Shown one piece after another: positions 26,258 through 55,800 of a stretch of 64,000 nucleotides of DNA. Origin of the DNA: Lineus longissimus (taxonomy: Eukaryota > Nemertea > Pilidiophora > Heteronemertea > Lineidae); contig NC_088312.1 of NCBI RefSeq assembly GCF_910592395.1, forward strand, positions 11,284,001 to 11,348,000, given 5' to 3'. The translations under genes and the position numbers were made by a program. The notes below the pieces were generated by a model, which worked only from the letters and a program-made list of their open reading frames with translations, was not told where the DNA came from and did not search any database. The first letter of the stretch is position 1, and each line of letters begins with the position of its first letter.

Positions 26258-28131
26258 ACTGAGACTAATGTTGACTTCTCCAGTCTCTTTCAAGAAAGTT
26301 GCCCCAAACACACCGAAAGAATCTACAGAGAGACAGCAGTCTGTCACCAAGAACTATGTGATGACAATAACAAAGCACAAAAGATGGCCAATAAGTGGGT
26401 GAACTCACGGCCACCATTACCAAATCCCTGACAAAATATCTATACAAGTTGAATAATTACCACACAAACTCAATTGTATTTTCAATCCTTACACATGGGC
26501 TGGTTACACAGCAACTCAGACCCCTGGGGGCTCATTTTTCACCCAGACCAAATAATCTCTTGCCCCAGGTACATAAGCCAATTTAATCAGGTGAAAACCA
26601 CTTTCAAATACATACATACTTTACCAGAGTACACAATGCATCATTCCCATGGACTAGTTTTTGCAAAAAGTTCAGAAACTTGAGGCAGACTTTCTGCATA
26701 TAGGCTTGTTTTTTCTTTTAACAAGGAAAGGCAAAGGAAAAGCTTTTGCACCCTTCTCTTTTGTTCAAGTATAAACAATAGTCACAGATTATCAACAAGT
26801 CTTGTGTAAATTCCACCAGTTGTGGATACAATTAGGGTCTACCAAGTTTTGAAAACACCTCAAAATGTTATTGCTATCAATCTTCATCATCAACATACTA
26901 GCTTTTACATCACAAACTACGCATTCTTCATCAATTAAAACAAAGTATATTCAATCCAGCATCGTCCATGTCACGTTCCTCAGTTCTAAGGGCGAGGACT
27001 GGCCCCCTATTCTTTGAGAAACAATCCTGAGATACAGGTTCTTGATACCCCTACATCGTCTACAAATTTGAAATATCGAGAAGCAGAGTGTATTTAAAAC
27101 CACTGGTTATGTCAGGATGTGAGAAACAAGGAAGAGATATGCAAGATGGAGCAGTGCTGGTCCTTTCGAGAGTCAAACCCGCACCATCAGGTTAAGTTTG
27201 GAGCTTGCAAGTGCCTTTTTCACTTTTATGACACTGATTAAACTGCTTTCAATAAAATGACTTTGAAAAAGTAGGAAGCATGAGAAAGTTTCTCACAATT
27301 CATTGGGTCATCATGTCGCAAACAAGAGAAAAAATTCCCATTTTCATTCTTGGGAATGAGTCAGCTGCCGATGTAAAAACCTGATCCAACAGTCATGCCT
27401 CTTCAAACCTCAAGATATTTGAAGCTCTCTTTCCTACATTTGCATTGCACAGCGATATTTGTTTTTAAGAAGTTTAGAAAAACATCATGGGATTTCCAGT
27501 CACCCAATTCTGCTTGATCAGCCCTAAAGATGTTTGCACGACGCCCATGGAGACAAATTCCTTGAGAGCAGTCAGGGAGTACAGGCCTCTCCCCCTACAT
27601 AACCACAATAATACCTAGGTAACACACAGCAGTTTCAAAAAGAACATGGAATTTTAAAACCTGCTCCTATTGATCAGTATGTAGGCGAACATAATAATTT
27701 TCTAAAGCATTACTTGAGTAGTTTTGGTGATTATGCGCCCACATTGTCAAATGTTCACTGACTGGATCACAGACTGTCCCCACCATATTGTGTGGACGGT
27801 TCAGGCACCTGTTGTTTTTTGTATCAGGGGGTCCAGAGACCACCCCAGACCTCAGTGTGTTCCAGTACTTAAGACCCTTTAGTGCCGCCTAACACCTTTC
27901 AATGAGGAAGTCACCTGGTACCTTCTATTGTCTTACCAATTAGTTACATGAATTAGCTAGATATTGTTTCTTTTTAACTATGTAATTTGGACACATTCAT
28001 GACTTTGCCAATTAGCCTTGGGGCAAAATGTTCCCTCTTTTGCTGATCAATGCCTCTTTCATGTTTTACAAATATAATGAGGACAAATATTTCACAGATA
28101 TGTCTCAGCACAATTGTACGGGTGAAGATGT
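26258..28131. other. No gene recognised
   Basis: AT-rich anonymous DNA. Confidence 0.5.
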
Positions 28132-28474
28132 GATGATTGACTCAGTACTAGGTACGACGTCATCATTTCTGGGTGATGACGTCATTCCAGGTGACTAGCA
28201 CAAATATCACATTTTTTTGCAGGGAGACATTTCATTGTAATATTATTATCATTTTATCAAATTAAAAACTGGTTAAAGTGTCAGTTCACCATAATGGATC
28301 AGGATGATTGACTCAGTACCAGGTATGACGTCATCATTCCGGGGTGATGACGTCATTCCAGGTGACTAGCACAAATATCACATTTTTTACAGGGAGACAT
28401 TTCATTGTAATATTATTATCATTTTATCAAATTAAAAACTGTTTAAAGTGTCAGTTCACCATAATTGATCAGGA
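28132..28474. repeat. Tandem duplication (about 170 bp) carrying paired TGACGTCA sites
   Basis: Two near-identical units each contain ACGTCATCATT and GGGTGATGACGTCATTCC. Exact TGACGTCA (CRE) sequences occur at 28,177, 28,326 and 28,348; the fourth site is CGACGTCA at 28,155. Confidence 0.9.
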
Positions 28475-28969
28475 TTCAGTTTCACTGATACCGATATAAC
28501 GATACTTCCAATGATACTGTTGGGAAACGATAACACATGGTACTGAAAAAGGTACCAACTCAAAATAAGATTTTGAAACGAATTTCCAGAAAGCCATTTT
28601 GAAAATCAGCCAAACCCAAGAAAGCAAGTAAAATTGTTCTGGGTTGACTTCTTCTCAACTTAAATGATAATGAGCAAATATTTGAATCAAAATGACACAC
28701 ACTTCATATGCTTTTTCACTTTTTTATTCATCAAGAAATAGCTCAATACACAGTTGTATCACACTAGGGAACCTTTCAACCCCCAGAATACATTTCAACA
28801 AATAGGGGGCAGCACAATATTGACCTTCCAGATTATTATCTGGTTTCAAAAATTATCTCCAGGTGGCAGTACCTCCTGGTCTCCAATAAAAGATCACTGA
28901 ATAATTCATTATCACAAATTTAATTTCTTTGTATATTTTGAACGTAAATGAAACGGCCAAGGGCAGTTG

Positions 28970-29677
28970 TGCTCACCGTATAGATATTTGGCGGTTCGGA
29001 ATTCATCCTGGTTAAGAAATATGCAACATGTATGGTATACAGGTCAAACCAAAGTTGGTATGACATGTGATGTACTGTTGCTTGGAGTACCTACCATAAA
29101 AATTTCATCGAAAACAAGCCACTAATTAGCAAGATATTGCACTTTTTATATTTTTTTTTCCGTTTTCGCCCCCTGGTGGCCAAGTCAAGAATCAGATCAG
29201 ACCGAAATTTGGTGTCTGCAGTTATATGTCCTAGGGAGTCATGTGTACCAAATTTCAAGTTCATAGCTTTAGCGGTTAAGAAACGTGCCATAGTTACATT
29301 CAAACGGCCAATTTACGCCATTTGACCACTGTGACCTTGAGAATTAGGTCAAATCAAAAACCTGTAGGATATGTGATGTATCCTTGCTAGGAGAACCTAC
29401 CATAAAAATTTTATCGAAAACGAGTCACACATAAGAGAGATATCACTTTTTAGGTTTCCACTTCTGGCCTCCTGGTGGACAAGTTAAGAATCTGATCGGA
29501 CCGAAATTCATTGTCAGAGGTCACCTGACCTGAGGGGTCCTGTGTACAAAGTTTCAAGTTTATAGTCCTAGCAGTCAAGAAACATGCCACTGTCACTAGA
29601 AACAGAATACAGATGACGACGATGGACGACGGACGACGGAAGCTGCGGTGTTGTATAGACTCCCCTACAGTGAGCCA
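28970..29677. mobile_element. Dispersed element bounded by GCTCACC/GTGAGC, copy 1
   Basis: Starts TGCTCACCGTA and ends CAGTGAGCCA. Two inner modules of about 300 bp share CCTACCATAAAAATTT and GACCGAAATT. A GACGACGGACGACGG purine-rich tract lies near the right end. Confidence 0.7.
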
Positions 29678-29758
29678 AAAATGAACAGGTGCCAAAATGT
29701 GGCAGTTTTCAAAGCGGACATACTGCCCTACACTTAGCCATTTCAGGCCAGTTAAAAG

Positions 29759-29938
29759 TACAGTAGAACCTCCCTATTAAGGACACCCTCGGGACTGACA
29801 AATGCTGTCCTTAATATGGAGGTGTCCTGATTAGAGGTCAAATTGAAGGGAAACGACCAATTTGGGACCAAAACTAGTGTCCATAATGGAGAGGTTGACC
29901 TTAATAGAGAGGTGTCCGCTAAGGGAGGTTCCACTGTA
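29759..29938. mobile_element. Pogo/Tigger-like MITE, copy 4 (reference description)
   Basis: About 180 bp, starting TACAGTAGAACCTCCCTA and ending GGAGGTTCCACTGTA. The inverted ends and TA duplication are typical of short non-autonomous elements of the pogo/Tigger branch of Tc1/mariner. Inside are repeated 'TTAATAGAGAGGTGTCC' modules and 'CAATTTGGGACCAAAAC'. There is no transposase. Its right end touches a tRNA-like SINE. Confidence 0.88.
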
Positions 29939-29940
29939 CT

Positions 29941-30020
29941 GGGTAGCACTGGCTGAGCCTCGAACCCATGACCTTCTGATGACAAGTCGGACGCTCTTTC
30001 ACCGAGCCACCGTGCTTCCG
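29941..30020 (-). mobile_element. tRNA-like SINE head or tRNA pseudogene
   Basis: On the minus strand, GGTGGCTCGGTGAAAGAGCG resembles a D-arm with A box, and GGTCATGGGTTCGAGGC is a B box. It abuts the MITE at 29,759-29,938. Confidence 0.7.
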
Positions 30021-30151
30021 ATATTAATGATGGCAAGCGGTCATTTCAGCTATATGCATTACTCATTTTACAAGAAAATATGCATCTAAAATACTGTACA
30101 AATATCATATAATGTCACTGTAATGTTATATATACTAATATTATATATCAA

Positions 30152-30401
30152 TAGCCTCATAGCATAATTGCCTAAGTCATATTTTGGCCAAAATGTGAAA
30201 ATTTTATGTCTGTGTCACTTTTCTGTGTTATTCAAGCATCGTTTACTTATTTAATGGTTTTAAAAATGTTGAGACATCTGTTATAAGTTTTTGTTAAAGT
30301 TCGAATAAAAATTTCCTAAGCGTTGTCTAAAAAAATGGTTCTTTAATTTTTCTCAAAACCTTAAAAATTAATATGAGTTAGGGAATTATGCTATGAGGCT
30401 A
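30152..30401. mobile_element. 250-bp MITE with 32-bp inverted ends
   Basis: TAGCCTCATAGCATAATTGC ... GGAATTATGCTATGAGGCTA. Arms differ at about two positions; AT-rich centre. Confidence 0.82.
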
Positions 30402-30718
30402 AAGATATACTAAATATAACTTATATAATTTCTTTTGTATACGACTTCAAAATTTCTTCAGATGTCAAATAAAAAAATCCCCAAATTGGCTTGTCTCATA
30501 AAGCAAATATAAAGCAGATATCTTTTCCACCTTGGACGACATTTGTGGACCCTGATTACAAAGTAACCAAATCTGTATAAAATTATACATTTTATCTCCA
30601 TTAAATTTATAAAATCATGTAAAAGATGTCTTTATGTATATACAAAAATACATTACTCAGTAAAAACCTGGTCTTCAAATATATATAAATTCTTAAAATG
30701 AAATGGTCCAGGGACCAT

Positions 30719-31581
30719 GTGCTCACCTCGGGTAATGTAATGCATGTCATTTGCAGCAGATATTGGGAGAACAGTTTCTGGCTAGTTTCACCAATTTTGA
30801 TTAAACTGAATAATATCATTCTTCTCGGCTCAATGGAAGTTGACTGAATTTCAGGGTTATTGAAGAGTGTACATGTCACATTGAAATTGGTTGACATCTG
30901 TTCAACAGTTTAGGAGTAATAGAATTTCGTTGGATTTTCAAGATGGCGGCCGGGCGGCCATATTTGTAATGGGATTAGACTGAAAATTAGGGATATTGAT
31001 AAGAGTACATAGATACATAAACACATGAAGTTTGGTTGCAATCCGATCATTAATTTCTGAGTACCGGTACATGTAATAGGACTTTGTTTAATTTTCAAGA
31101 TGGCCACCTGGCAGCCATATTTGAAGTCCGAGCGGGACAAATTTTTGGGGTAGAATAGAGGGTCCCTAGATATATGTCCTCACAAGTTTAGAAACTTTTA
31201 GCTCAAATAGAAACCAAAAATCCCACCTATCGGTGATTTAGTGAACTTTGACCTCTGTAACCTTGAAAAGTAGGTCAAATCAAAAACCCGGGTGATATGT
31301 CATTTAACCTTATAAGATACACCCACCATAAAAATTTCGCCACTCTACGTACAACCATTAGCTTCAAAAAGGCAAAAAACTATTTCCAAGATGGCCACCT
31401 GGAGGCCAGAAAGTAGGTCATATCGGGATAAAGAAAAAGATGTCTGGGCATATTGCCAAAAGCTACCATCACACCAAGTTTTAGCCATCTAGCCCTAGTG
31501 GTGACGAAACGTGCTCCGCTAATAGACGACGACGACGGACGCCACGGTATCGTATAAGCTCCCCAGAGGAGTGGTGAGCTA
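30719..31581. mobile_element. Dispersed element bounded by GCTCACC/GGTGAGC, copy 2
   Basis: GTGCTCACCTCGG ... GTGGTGAGCTAA. Contains three 'CAAGATGGC' modules and a GACGACGACGGACGCC tract just before the right end, as in copy 1. Confidence 0.72.
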
Positions 31582-32075
31582 AAGACTGAACAAGCCGAGT
31601 CACAGCTTTTCCAGAAGAGGGCAGCACCTCACAGTACAAGACATTAACGTACATGTATGAAAAACTCGAGGTTCTGTCAGATGAGACTTAAAGCCGTGAT
31701 CCCTTGTACCCGAGTGTCTAAGCCAGGGCAGGTAAAAAATCCCGCATAGGTGGACAGTAGCCTGTAGTGGACTCAATAACTCCGGCGAAAATCCAATAGG
31801 GTTATGACGCTGGTAATGATATGATATGATAACCAGAATGATATTTACACTATATCTATCCTCGATCAACAAGTTAGCCTGGGAAGTTAGCGTGTATTGT
31901 CAAGTTAGCCATAAAAGTGAAGAAGAAGATGATTTGTTATTGAGTTAGTTTCAATAAATATTAAAACAATGAAGTTTCAGTCAGTGGTGTTAGTAGTAGA
32001 AACTGAGTTGCAGATGAACCCACGGTGTTCCCCTAAACATTATGTCAATGTTACAAACTGGTAAAAATTGTGTGT

Positions 32076-32433
32076 TCAATTTTCAAACTTTTGAACACTG
32101 ATGGAATAGGGCTTTGAAATTATTTGACTTGAACAGTAACTTTCATAATTTTGAACGCCAATGGAATAGGGCTTTGAAATTGTTTAAACTGAACAGTAAT
32201 TTTCAAAAATTTTAACGCCAATGGAATAGGGCTTTGAAATTGTTTAACTTGAACAGTAATTTTCAAAATTTTGAACGCCAATGGAATAGGGCTTTTGAAT
32301 AGTTTGACTTGAACAGTAATTTTCAAAATTTTGAACGCCAATGGAATAGGGCTTTGAAATTGTTTGACTTGAACAGCAATTTTCAAAATTTTTATCGCCA
32401 ATGGAATAGGGCTTTCGAAATTGTTTGACTGGA
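32076..32433. repeat. 60-bp tandem repeat, about 6 copies
   Basis: The unit contains GGAATAGGGCTTTGAAATTG and AACAGTAATTTTCAAAATTT. Open on the minus strand as a 20-residue repeat, with no other coding sign. Confidence 0.93.
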
Positions 32434-32698
32434 ACACTTGCCAGACATGCAGAGAGAGTCACATCGGACCCAGGTGCCATGGCTGCATCTGCCACTCGGA
32501 AAATGATGCCTACCTTGATGTTAACTGCTGAATTACCAAATGAAGGGTAGAATGAAAGACGGGGCTCTAGACTGCAGGAGACAACAGGTTATAATATCGA
32601 AGGCCTTGACTGTGTTAAAGAGCAGCAGGATACACTAGGAAGAAAGAAGTAAGATGTCAGAAGACAGCGTAGTTATAAAATCCATCACAAAAGAAAAG

Positions 32699-32880
32699 TA
32701 CAGTAGAACCTCTCTATTAAGGACACCCTTGGGACTGAAAAGTACTGTCCTTAATAGCGAGGTGTCCTGATCAGAGAGGTAAAATTGAATGGTAACAACC
32801 AATTTCGGACCAAAACCAGTGTCCTTAATAGAGAGGGTGTCCTTATTAGAGAGGTGTCCGCTGATGGAGGTTCTACTGTA
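32699..32880. mobile_element. Pogo/Tigger-like MITE, copy 5
   Basis: Intact 182-bp copy: TACAGTAGAACCTCTCTA ... GGAGGTTCTACTGTA, upstream of the TPCN2 3' end. Confidence 0.88.
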
Positions 32881-32917
32881 CTGGTATGTCTATATGACTT
32901 TGTTCAATTTGCAAATT

Positions 32918-33224
32918 TTAACCTCTTGAATCCCGGGGACTGACCAGTCGGTCATTTTGAAATAACGTTTTTTCCCAAAGACCGACAGGTCGGTCTCAGT
33001 GATATTTTTATTCCCTTGAGCTGGGACGCTAGTTTATTGCTTGTTTTAGCGTGTTTGATGTACAGTAGGGTCAGTTAGAGCATGCCTGGGTAGATGGCGC
33101 CTCGGTACCAGACTTTGGCGGTTGTATTCGGGCGCTATACATCATGAAAGTCAGGTCCAATTTCGCAACCACGTGACCACCCTGGGATCCCAGGATTTTC
33201 AAGTTTGGGGATTCAAGAGGTTAA
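32918..33224. mobile_element. piggyBac-like TTAA MITE (about 307 bp), copy 1
   Basis: Perfect 16-bp ends TTAACCTCTTGAATCC ... GGATTCAAGAGGTTAA. TTAA followed by CCT fits piggyBac-type ends. It contains a palindromic ACCGACAGGTCGGTC. The second copy is inverted at 35,173. Confidence 0.85.
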
Positions 33225-33527
33225 GAATGAACTCACTATGTCAGTATTTGAGCCTAAACAGTGTTCCTCTTCAAGCACTGTTGAGGCGAAATCACGTGAC
33301 AAAGTTACCATCCTATATTTCACCTTTTACGGACTGTAAATTCATTTTCCAAGTAACCTCTTCCAGTACCAAAGAAAACTAGACGAGACAGCAAAATATA
33401 ATTGCATATAATGCATCTACCGGTACAAGACTTACACAATGACTATAAGGTGATTTTTTTACAAGGTTACATAATGCATTAATCTGTTGCGCTCTAACTT
33501 TCATAAAATATCATTAACACAAATGCG

Positions 33528-33533
33528 TTTATT
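33528..33533 (-). terminator. Candidate polyadenylation signal of TPCN2
   Basis: An AATAAA on the minus strand, 195 nt past the TPCN2 stop. It is the first canonical signal I found downstream. No cleavage site can be proved from sequence alone. Confidence 0.5.
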
Positions 33534-33727
33534 TACAACAATCAAATCCAAAAGATGGAAAATTCTTAAAAAATCAATAAATGAGTCGTGTGACCCATCA
33601 TCAATTAAGTTACAAACGCAGAAAGAAAAATGATAAAATATTCGACAGGAACAATGATCTATACAAAATAGATACCGTTGCAGTGTAATTATGGCACACA
33701 ATCTATAAAGGCAATCCAGTTTTGATG

Positions 33728-51352
<17,625 letters not shown>

Positions 51353-52247
51353 TGCAGTATTTTTTTATCAATCGTTCAATATATTTATGTCATCAGGGAA
51401 TAATGTTGGAAATGTGCTTTTTACAACGAGTTCTGTGAAAGTTTTCACCATTCATGCCATTTTCAACTTAATCAACACTTCCTGCTTTTGCCTCCTAGCG
51501 GAATTTTAAGAAACCAATTTGTCCTTGGTTGATCGCGAAAACCTGCTTTCCCGATTTCACTTTCCCATTAATATATGGTAACTAAAGAACTGCTATAGGA
51601 CGGATACAGATACATCAATTTCATTAGCTCTCTTTTCTTGGTTGAGGGATAAAACGAGTTTTTATGATTTTGTAATTGTGGGTGCATCAGGTCCAAAACT
51701 CCTTTAGTTCCCCTGATTTCGTGCAATCCAGTAAATCAAAGTACCAGAAAAAACTAATTTGTAAAATTTTACCTTTACTTTTTAAACAATTTCTGACAAA
51801 CAACTGAATCGATTTTGTCCGGTTTGGGGTACAACACGATATCAAAGAATCCGGTAATATATAACAGCAAAAACTTAGATATTTACGATTCCTTTATAAC
51901 TTTAATCGGCTTCGAAGTGTGGGAGAAAACCTAGCGTGAATAAAATGTACACAAGAATCCATGTACATTTTGTACACAAAGTCAGAGTCGCAGTTACAGC
52001 TTCAATAAATACATACCATTACATAGTCTTCGAATGTTAATAGTACCAAATCACCATGGACATAACCTAAGATCACCGTGGCAGATTTTGTATATGTAAT
52101 GAGCTGTAGGCCTATCTGTAATCTGTATTTTCAATCAAAGATTTCCAAGAAAGAGGTTCATGATTATGAAATGAATTGAATAGAAAGAAATGTCAGCATG
52201 GTCAGATGGATGTCAGTGTCATTTATATCTAACTTTCTCTATTTCAG
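51353..52247. promoter_or_regulatory. Shared 5' region between TPCN2 and the zinc-finger gene
   Basis: About 0.9 kb separate the TPCN2 start codon (minus strand) from the first recognised coding exon of the plus-strand zinc-finger gene. That exon is preceded by a splice acceptor, so part of this stretch is a 5'UTR intron. No MITE or SINE of the recurrent families is seen here, unlike in the surrounding introns. A 10-bp inverted repeat (AAAATGTACA ... TGTACATTTT) lies at 51,942-51,971. I see no convincing TATA box or CpG island. Confidence 0.4.
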
Positions 52248-52886
52248 TGTATTGTGATGAGCACAGAAACAATGGCTGGTGCCACACAAGAAAACCATGT
52301 GGAGGAAAACGAAAATATGCAAATGAAGTTGCACAATAAAGGAATGATGTTGACAAGAGCATGGACAGAACTCTTTAGTTTTATAACAATGTACCAGGCA
52401 GAATTAACTGTAAAAGAAAATGCCATGGAGATTGCCGAGAAAGAAATAGGTATTCGAAAAAAGCAGCTTGAAAGTATCAAATCGTCAGGTGATGCAGAAA
52501 GTGAAGAGAGACAAATATTACGTGATGAAATTGATTCAAAAGAGAAACAGTTGACAAAAAGCCAATCAGATCTTTTGATAAAGGAACGTTTGCTACAAAG
52601 AGTGGAATCGGATTTATCCAGTAATGCAGAACTTTTAGAACAATCGAAATATGATCTGTTCAATCGACAGGATGAATTGGTGCGATGTAAAACTGATTTA
52701 GAACGTTTGAAATCTCAATTGACTATAAAAGAAGACCAGATACGAATCAAAGATACTCTGTTAATGAAGTTAGAACATCAGCTTATGAAGGAGAATTCTG
52801 ATCTCAAGGAACAGTTGTATTTGGAAAAGAAAGCCCATCAGAATACGAAGATGAATTTAAGAGATAGTCAACAAGTTTTTGGTCAA
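52248..52886 (+). CDS. Zinc-finger gene A, exon A: 5'UTR end plus coiled coil
   Basis: An acceptor TTTCAG at 52,247 is followed by 9 untranslated bases and ATG at 52,257. Residues 1-210. A conserved block shared with the paralogue starts at LTRAWTELFSFITMYQAEL (about residues 31-49). A long charged helix with leucine heptads follows to about residue 205. The donor is CAA|GTAAGT. The upstream GTG in frame is not a plausible start. Confidence 0.88.
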
Positions 52887-55800
52887 GTAAGTTATAGTTT
52901 CACCACTTGTGTTGATTGTGAAATGGTATTGTTATCGACAGATAACGATGATTGAAATTCACGACGCACTTGGGTATAGGCCACGATCTTGTTTAGCCAA
53001 AAGTGTGTTTTTGAAAGTGCTGATGGATAAACCAGAAGTACTTGTCTTCTGGGTGAATAGTTCAGACAGTGTAGAAAAAGTGTCAAATGGTTTTTTCTGA
53101 CTTGTTCAGGTGACTGCATTCAATTATTCTAGATCTAAAGTAATTTGTAGGATATGCATAGTATTAAGGAAAACCAACCTCCTAATTCCTCTGTTATTCT
53201 TATTTCAGTCATCCTCATCACCTTCCGCAATGAATCTCCCAGAATTTCAAACTGCCATGGACCTCTCAGTTGAACAAGAAGACTTCCAACCCTCGAGTGT
53301 TACAGTGACATCTAATCAGATATCTGGTATCGATCATGCTCAGCCAACTGGAGATACGATTTCCATGTCAAGAAAACCACATTCCAGATCCTCATTCCCC
53401 ATTTACAAGCATCAGAAAAGGATGGGACCAAGTGCCAAATGGTCGAACTGTAACTCAAGACCAACAGCACTTTCTACCAGAACAAGGTCTTTCAGCACTG
53501 GTTTATCTGGGCCTAATGACACTCCAGATGATTCCATTCCAGCTCGAGAGAGTGATGTTTTCTTCCCACTACAATTGTCACCAGAAGAAGATTCAAAGGA
53601 GGGAATCTTAGCTTCAACATTCCAAAGTGACTCAGAAATAACAAAACCGGTGCCTATCTCCCAGCCTTTTCAAAGTGAGCACCTGATGAGCACAAGTGCC
53701 AGCGGCGGTTTAGATGCTTCAGCCTTGGTGACACCTCATCAGATGGATTCCTCTTCTCAGTCTGACAATGAAAAGGTAGGCATTCGTTTAAACCACTGTG
53801 GAGCTGTGGCCTGGGGCTTGCTTATTTTTGAAATGGCCAGTTTGATTTGGGGACCTTGTACATCTGCTTGGTGGTCAGAATGTAAGAAAGGAGGGAGATT
53901 GACTTTTGAAAGTAATTTGCTGGGGGGGGAAGGGGTTGGGGTGATAGTTCCCAAGTCTCCACTGGATTTCCATTTTCCGACTGGAGCGGATCTGGATAGA
54001 TTTGCACTCTGTCCCTTGACTTGATTGTCAAGGGTGAAATTTTACTGCTTTCAAGAATTTGAATTTTAAGATCCAAACTCTTGTGTTTTGTCATTACTGG
54101 GGATCATTATTTCATCAGCGTCATCTGCAATGTAGCTTTTTATTCAGCTTCCATATAGCTCCTTGTTCAGTATTGTTTTCAGTTCTGTCTGTCTGAGAGG
54201 TGTGTACATGTAGCCAAAGACTTTTAAAGAGCACCAGTAAAAAATTATCATATCCTCAAAAGAATATGAAATACAAAATACATACAAGAGTTTTTCATCC
54301 TTGTATTTGCAGTTATCAAATAGATGGCCAGACTCGGCTCCCAGACAGACAGAAGGGTCGGTAGTCAGTTTGTCTCGGACTTGTGATATCTGCTGGAAGC
54401 CGTTTCTAACAAAAATGGAATTAAAGTTTCATATGGCACAACACAAACAAGAGGGCTACACGTACCAGTGCAATATTTGCTCGAGACTTTTCAATAGTAC
54501 GTCTGCTTTGGGGTCGCACAAACGGATCCATTATGACGAAAAGCCGCATAAGTGTCCGTTTTGTCATCGTGGGTTCAGTCAGAAATCGACATTAAAGTCA
54601 CACATGAATTCTCACTCAACGAAATTCAAGTGTACAGTGTGTGGATTGTGTAGCTCGACTAGGTACAACTTCGATCGTCACATGAGAAAACACAAGATGA
54701 AAAAGCTTTGATTTTCAGAAGTGCCGTATTCAACGGACAATGAAATCGACAATTTCACACAGTAAACCCAGAAATATTCTGATGGGGGAAATCTTCATAC
54801 TGTACATGATCTATAATACTATTTATAGTGTATATGAAGCACTTAAAATCAGCATGAATTGATTGAAAATGATTTACTAATAAAGGAGTATTGATTTTAA
54901 CGAATCATTTCTTTAATTTATTATTGCATATTTACACCTTCACGGCTGAACCATACAGATCTACGTGAACCGAACTCCCTGTTAGTTATTCCTAAAAAAA
55001 CTCGATGCAATCACCTTCTTCAGGACAGTTTCCATGTGGGGGCTGAATAGCTATCCATCAGGACTCACTGTTAAGTGATTGGGGAATGTTTTTGGGGAGG
55101 GGTGAAGGTGCCAAAAATGAGGTACATGTAACCAAATATAAGGCAGAGTCTTGGTGGTAGAAGCTAGCACAATGTCGGGGGGGGAAGTAACCTGGGTCTG
55201 TACTCTCACTCGCGGCGTTGATGGTCCATTTTTTAAATTAATCGAAGTGCATTTTGTTGCCAAAAAATTGGTTAAGCTTTATTCAGAAGTTACTGCACTT
55301 GCTGTGCGGGGCAACTGAATCTTTGCCCTCATTCCTTGCTGACTAAAGGAGCAAGCAAATGTCATCCAAGCAACACTTTGGATCTTGCGAGACGTGATTG
55401 GTTTTGCCATAGATAGTTGTTTCACCTTGTCTGTTGTGCGCAGAAAAGATACACAAGTGATTGCGCCCACTTGGGGATTGAATCAACCTCTTCCTTATTA
55501 CTCTTAAATGTACATGTTCTGTCTTTACAGATGCAGCTCACCGGACTAGGTGAACGGGACAAATTTGGCATCAAACAGGGTGAATATGACCTGATGTGTC
55601 CAATCTGTGCTGTTCTCAAGGAATCCAAAGCCGAGCTTGACATCCACATGATGGACCACACGGAAGAGAAACGATTTTGTTGCCACATCTGCGGACGGCG
55701 ATTCAAATTCCGAGGTGCCCTGAGACGCCATATCAATGGATTGCACAACCAGATTAGAAGACACAGATGTGAAATATGTGATCGGGGTTTCAATGCCGCT

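Noticed and set aside
28970-29677. Trinucleotide-rich GACGAC tract as a coding Asp-rich segment
   Set aside because: Same tract recurs at the same place in the second copy of the mobile element, with stops nearby.
32120-32495. 105- and 83-codon minus-strand frames with 20-residue repeats
   Set aside because: Produced by the 60-bp tandem repeat.
52244-52663. 139-codon minus-strand frame
   Set aside because: Shadow of the coiled-coil exon of zinc-finger gene A.
53776-54024. Continuation of zinc-finger gene A exon B to a stop at 54,024
   Set aside because: The frame beyond the donor is not conserved in gene B, whose exon ends at the equivalent splice site. An intron-retained form remains possible but unsupported.
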